From Oenococcus kitaharae (GTDB lineage: Bacteria; Bacillota; Bacilli; Lactobacillales; Lactobacillaceae): a DNA stretch of 64,000 nt. The notes under the pieces were generated by a model, which saw only the letters and a list, made by a program, of their open reading frames with translations, was not told where the DNA came from and made no database searches. The stretch lies in NCBI RefSeq assembly GCF_025758695.1, contig NZ_JANJQP010000001.1, forward strand, positions 1-64,000, read 5' to 3'. Numbering within the stretch: the first letter of the stretch is position 1; every line of letters begins with the position of its first letter. Shown in pieces: positions 62,023-64,000 of the stretch. The translations under genes and the position numbers were made by a program.

Positions 62023-63306
62023 ATGCAAATTCAAAATAATCAACTTTATATCGGCGGTTTGCCAGCAAGCGAGATCGCCAAACGTTTTCAAACGCCCTTG
62101 TATGTCTATGATGTCGGTCAAATTCGAAAAACGATTCACGAGATGAAAGAGGCCTTTCAGGCCGAAAATGTTGCCTATGAAATCAGTTACGCCAGTAAAG
62201 CTTTTTCGGTTGTTGCCATGTACGATGTGCTTGCGGCTGAAAAAGTCCATTGTGACGTGGTTTCTGGCGGCGAGCTAGCCACTGTCATGAAAGCTGGTTT
62301 CTCCTTGCAGAAAGTGGCTTTTAATGGCAATAACAAGTCCTTTGACGAATTATCGACAGCCATCGATCGTCATATCGGGACCATTATCGTCGATAATTTC
62401 CATGAAATTGAGCTGCTAGAAGAGATTCTCAGTGCCAAAGATCAGACGCAGGATGTTCTTATGCGAATCAGTCCCGGTATTTCAGCACACACGCATGAAT
62501 TTATTTCCACAGGCCAGCAGGACAGCAAATTTGGTTTCGATTTGATTTCCGGCCAGGCCAAACAAGCTTTTGATCGGATTATGGCCTCACCATATCTGCA
62601 TCTTCGCGGTTTGCATGCTCATATCGGCTCTCAGATATTTGAGACAAATGGTTATTCGAAATTGGCTGATCTATTGGTCAAAACAGCTAGCGATTGGCAT
62701 TTCCAGCCTGAGATCATCGATTTGGGCGGCGGTTTTGGCATTAAATATAATGAAAAAGATGATCCGATTCCTAATTCCGACTTTATTCATCTGATTTGTC
62801 AGTCAGTCAAACAAGCAGCAAAGACTTACAAAATCCAACTTCCGGAAATTTGGATCGAGCCTGGCCGGTCAATTGTTGGACCGGCTGGTTATTCTTTATA
62901 CACAATCGGCGGCCGCAAAGATATTCCCGGCATTCGTTCTTATTTGTCAGTTGATGGCGGCATGGGCGACAATATTCGACCAGCTCTTTATCAAGCTGAA
63001 TATGAAGCTGTATTAGCCGATCAGGCAGACGTGCCCAGCGAACAAGTTGTGCGGATCGCAGGTAAATACTGCGAGTCCGGCGATGTTCTCGTTTGGCAGC
63101 AGAAGCTGCCTAAGACCCAGCCTGGTGATTTGCTGGCAATCCTGGCAACTGGAGCCTATGGCTATTCTATGGCATCCAACTATAACCGAAACCCGCGCCC
63201 GGCTGTTGTTTTTGTCGAAAATGGCAAGGCAAAACTAGTGGTCAAGCGTGAGAGCATGGCTGACATTACTCATTTGGATTTAGATTATGAGATAGGAAAT
63301 GACTGA
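62023..63306 (+). CDS. lysA: Diaminopimelate decarboxylase
   Basis: This 427-residue PLP enzyme has the PLP Lys K59 in SYASKAF, HAHIGSQ, the glycine loop [22 protein letters not shown] and the C-terminal CESGD active-site motif. It makes L-lysine from meso-diaminopimelate, the last step of lysine synthesis. It overlaps the next gene by 8 bp and is controlled by the lysine riboswitch upstream. Confidence 0.95.
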   Translation: MQIQNNQLYIGGLPASEIAKRFQTPLYVYDVGQIRKTIHEMKEAFQAENVAYEISYASKAFSVVAMYDVLAAEKVHCDVVSGGELATVMKAGFSLQKVAFNGNNKSFDELSTAIDRHIGTIIVDNFHEIELLEEILSAKDQTQDVLMRISPGISAHTHEFISTGQQDSKFGFDLISGQAKQAFDRIMASPYLHLRGLHAHIGSQIFETNGYSKLADLLVKTASDWHFQPEIIDLGGGFGIKYNEKDDPIPNSDFIHLICQSVKQAAKTYKIQLPEIWIEPGRSIVGPAGYSLYTIGGRKDIPGIRSYLSVDGGMGDNIRPALYQAEYEAVLADQADVPSEQVVRIAGKYCESGDVLVWQQKLPKTQPGDLLAILATGAYGYSMASNYNRNPRPAVVFVENGKAKLVVKRESMADITHLDLDYEIGND

Positions 63307-64000
63307 ATTAGATGCAGAAAAAATTATTAGTTTTATCGCGAACGCACCGAAAAAGACGCCGGTGAAAGTGACTTATAAGGGCCAGTTGACTGGTCAACTG
63401 CCTCAGGATGTTAAGCAATTTGCTGGCGATGGATTTGGTTTGCTGTTTGGTGATTGGCAGGATATCAAACCGCTGCTGTCTGCGTTGGATCCGCAGGATT
63501 ACGTTGTCGAAAACGATGGCCGCAATACTGGTGTCCCAATGCTGGACAAGAAAAATATCAATGCCCGTATCGAACCTGGCGCCTTTATCCGCGATCAGGT
63601 GAAAATTGGCGATCACGCTGTGATTATGATGGGTGCTGTGATTAATATCGGTGCTGAAATCGGCGAAGGCAGCATGATCGATATGGGTGCAGTGCTCGGC
63701 GGCCGTGCGATTGTTGGTCAACATTGTCACATTGGTGCTGGGACTGTCTTAGCCGGGGTAGTTGAACCAGCCTCGGCTCAGCCGGTTCGTGTGGCCGATA
63801 ATGTCTTGATCGGTGCCAATGCCGTTGTGATAGAAGGCGTGCAAATTGGCGAAGGTGCCGTTGTTGGTGCTGGCGCAGTAGTGATTAAAGACGTGGCTCC
63901 TCATACAGTCGTTGCGGGTGTGCCTGCTCGTGTGATCAAAGAGATTGATGCCAAGACTGAGCAAAAGACAGCACTGGTTGACGCTTTGAGGCAGCTTTAA
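63299..64000 (+). CDS. dapH: Tetrahydrodipicolinate N-acetyltransferase
   Basis: This 233-residue protein has an N-terminal domain (about 1-85) and left-handed beta-helix hexapeptide repeats (about 95-215: [35 protein letters not shown]). It matches the acetylase branch (DapH/DapD of Firmicutes), which acetylates tetrahydrodipicolinate in lysine synthesis. The stop codon is at the last bases of the window. Further dap genes probably follow outside. Confidence 0.93.
   Translation: MTELDAEKIISFIANAPKKTPVKVTYKGQLTGQLPQDVKQFAGDGFGLLFGDWQDIKPLLSALDPQDYVVENDGRNTGVPMLDKKNINARIEPGAFIRDQVKIGDHAVIMMGAVINIGAEIGEGSMIDMGAVLGGRAIVGQHCHIGAGTVLAGVVEPASAQPVRVADNVLIGANAVVIEGVQIGEGAVVGAGAVVIKDVAPHTVVAGVPARVIKEIDAKTEQKTALVDALRQL

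Overview
The window looks like a chromosomal segment of a low-G+C Gram-positive lactic acid bacterium (Lactobacillales, most likely Leuconostoc/Oenococcus-like; genus is a guess from gene content). Evidence: a cysteine-free bL32, BceRS-AB and LytTR/DUF3021 modules, two secreted Apf/Rpf-like wall proteins, a SemiSWEET sugar carrier, a VanX-type dipeptidase, MtlR/LicR-type PTS regulation, cre-like boxes, a lysine riboswitch, a T-box and typical Firmicute intrinsic terminators. All coordinates and starts were derived by reading the sequence; no database search was run.

Region 1-2380 has no convincing intact gene. Instead it holds a head-to-tail series of about ten very small transcription units. 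Each has a TATAAT-like -10 placed at or just after the preceding terminator T-run, a small hairpin at the predicted RNA 5' end, a short linker, and an intrinsic terminator. Embedded in it is a larger structured RNA of about 217 nt (329-545). A diverged second copy lies at 14801-15019, with the same length, promoter layout and terminator and with compensatory base changes in its stems. I consider this pair, and the array around it, the most interesting content of the window. The right part of the region carries a frameshifted excisionase-like gene and paired TTTGCCACA repeats that look like integrase arm sites, which suggests an old mobile-element edge.

Region 2382-9085 is a sugar-acid catabolic operon: PRD/EIIA regulator, KDPG-type aldolase, galactitol-class EIIA, EIIB and EIIC, and a galactonate-dehydratase-family enzyme, followed by an unknown membrane protein. 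No 2-keto-3-deoxy-galactonate kinase is present, which fits uptake with phosphorylation. A near-identical 42-43 bp terminator-plus-tail repeat lies on both sides (1930-1972 and 9040-9081).

Region 9241-19635 has an LLM oxidoreductase with an F420-reductase-like partner, an ABC exporter with LytTR and DUF3021 genes, a SemiSWEET transporter, the second copy of the structured RNA, an acetoin-reductase-type SDR, an Rrf2 regulator divergent from a nitroreductase, an aldo/keto reductase and a lipid kinase. Region 19988-31450 has an Apf-like secreted protein, a phosphodiesterase, an MFS carrier, tRNA-Glu, a TetR-controlled SDR/NTF2 pair, a large polytopic membrane protein and a complete BceAB-RS antimicrobial-peptide module.

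Region 31520-49675 holds mostly single genes: speG, HAD hydrolase, several GNAT acetyltransferases, GT8 glycosyltransferase, CsbD, NrtR-like regulator, ThrE-type exporter, VanX-type dipeptidase with a coupled 37-residue peptide, a T-box leader controlling a tiny ORF and a hydratase, NnrE, an AEC carrier, an esterase, a MarR-controlled quinone reductase, MFS, metallophosphoesterase and an S66 peptidase. Region 49662-64000 has a bPH2 pair, a LysM-Rpf-like protein, MFS, GNAT, an oligo-1,6-glucosidase behind a cre-like box, a LuxR-regulator remnant, an ABC exporter, YitT, YebC, formate-THF ligase, bL32, and a lysine-riboswitch-controlled lysA-dapH operon that reaches the window edge.

Several genes have a -10 hexamer about 6-7 nt before the start codon and no ribosome binding site, so leaderless transcripts appear common in this organism.
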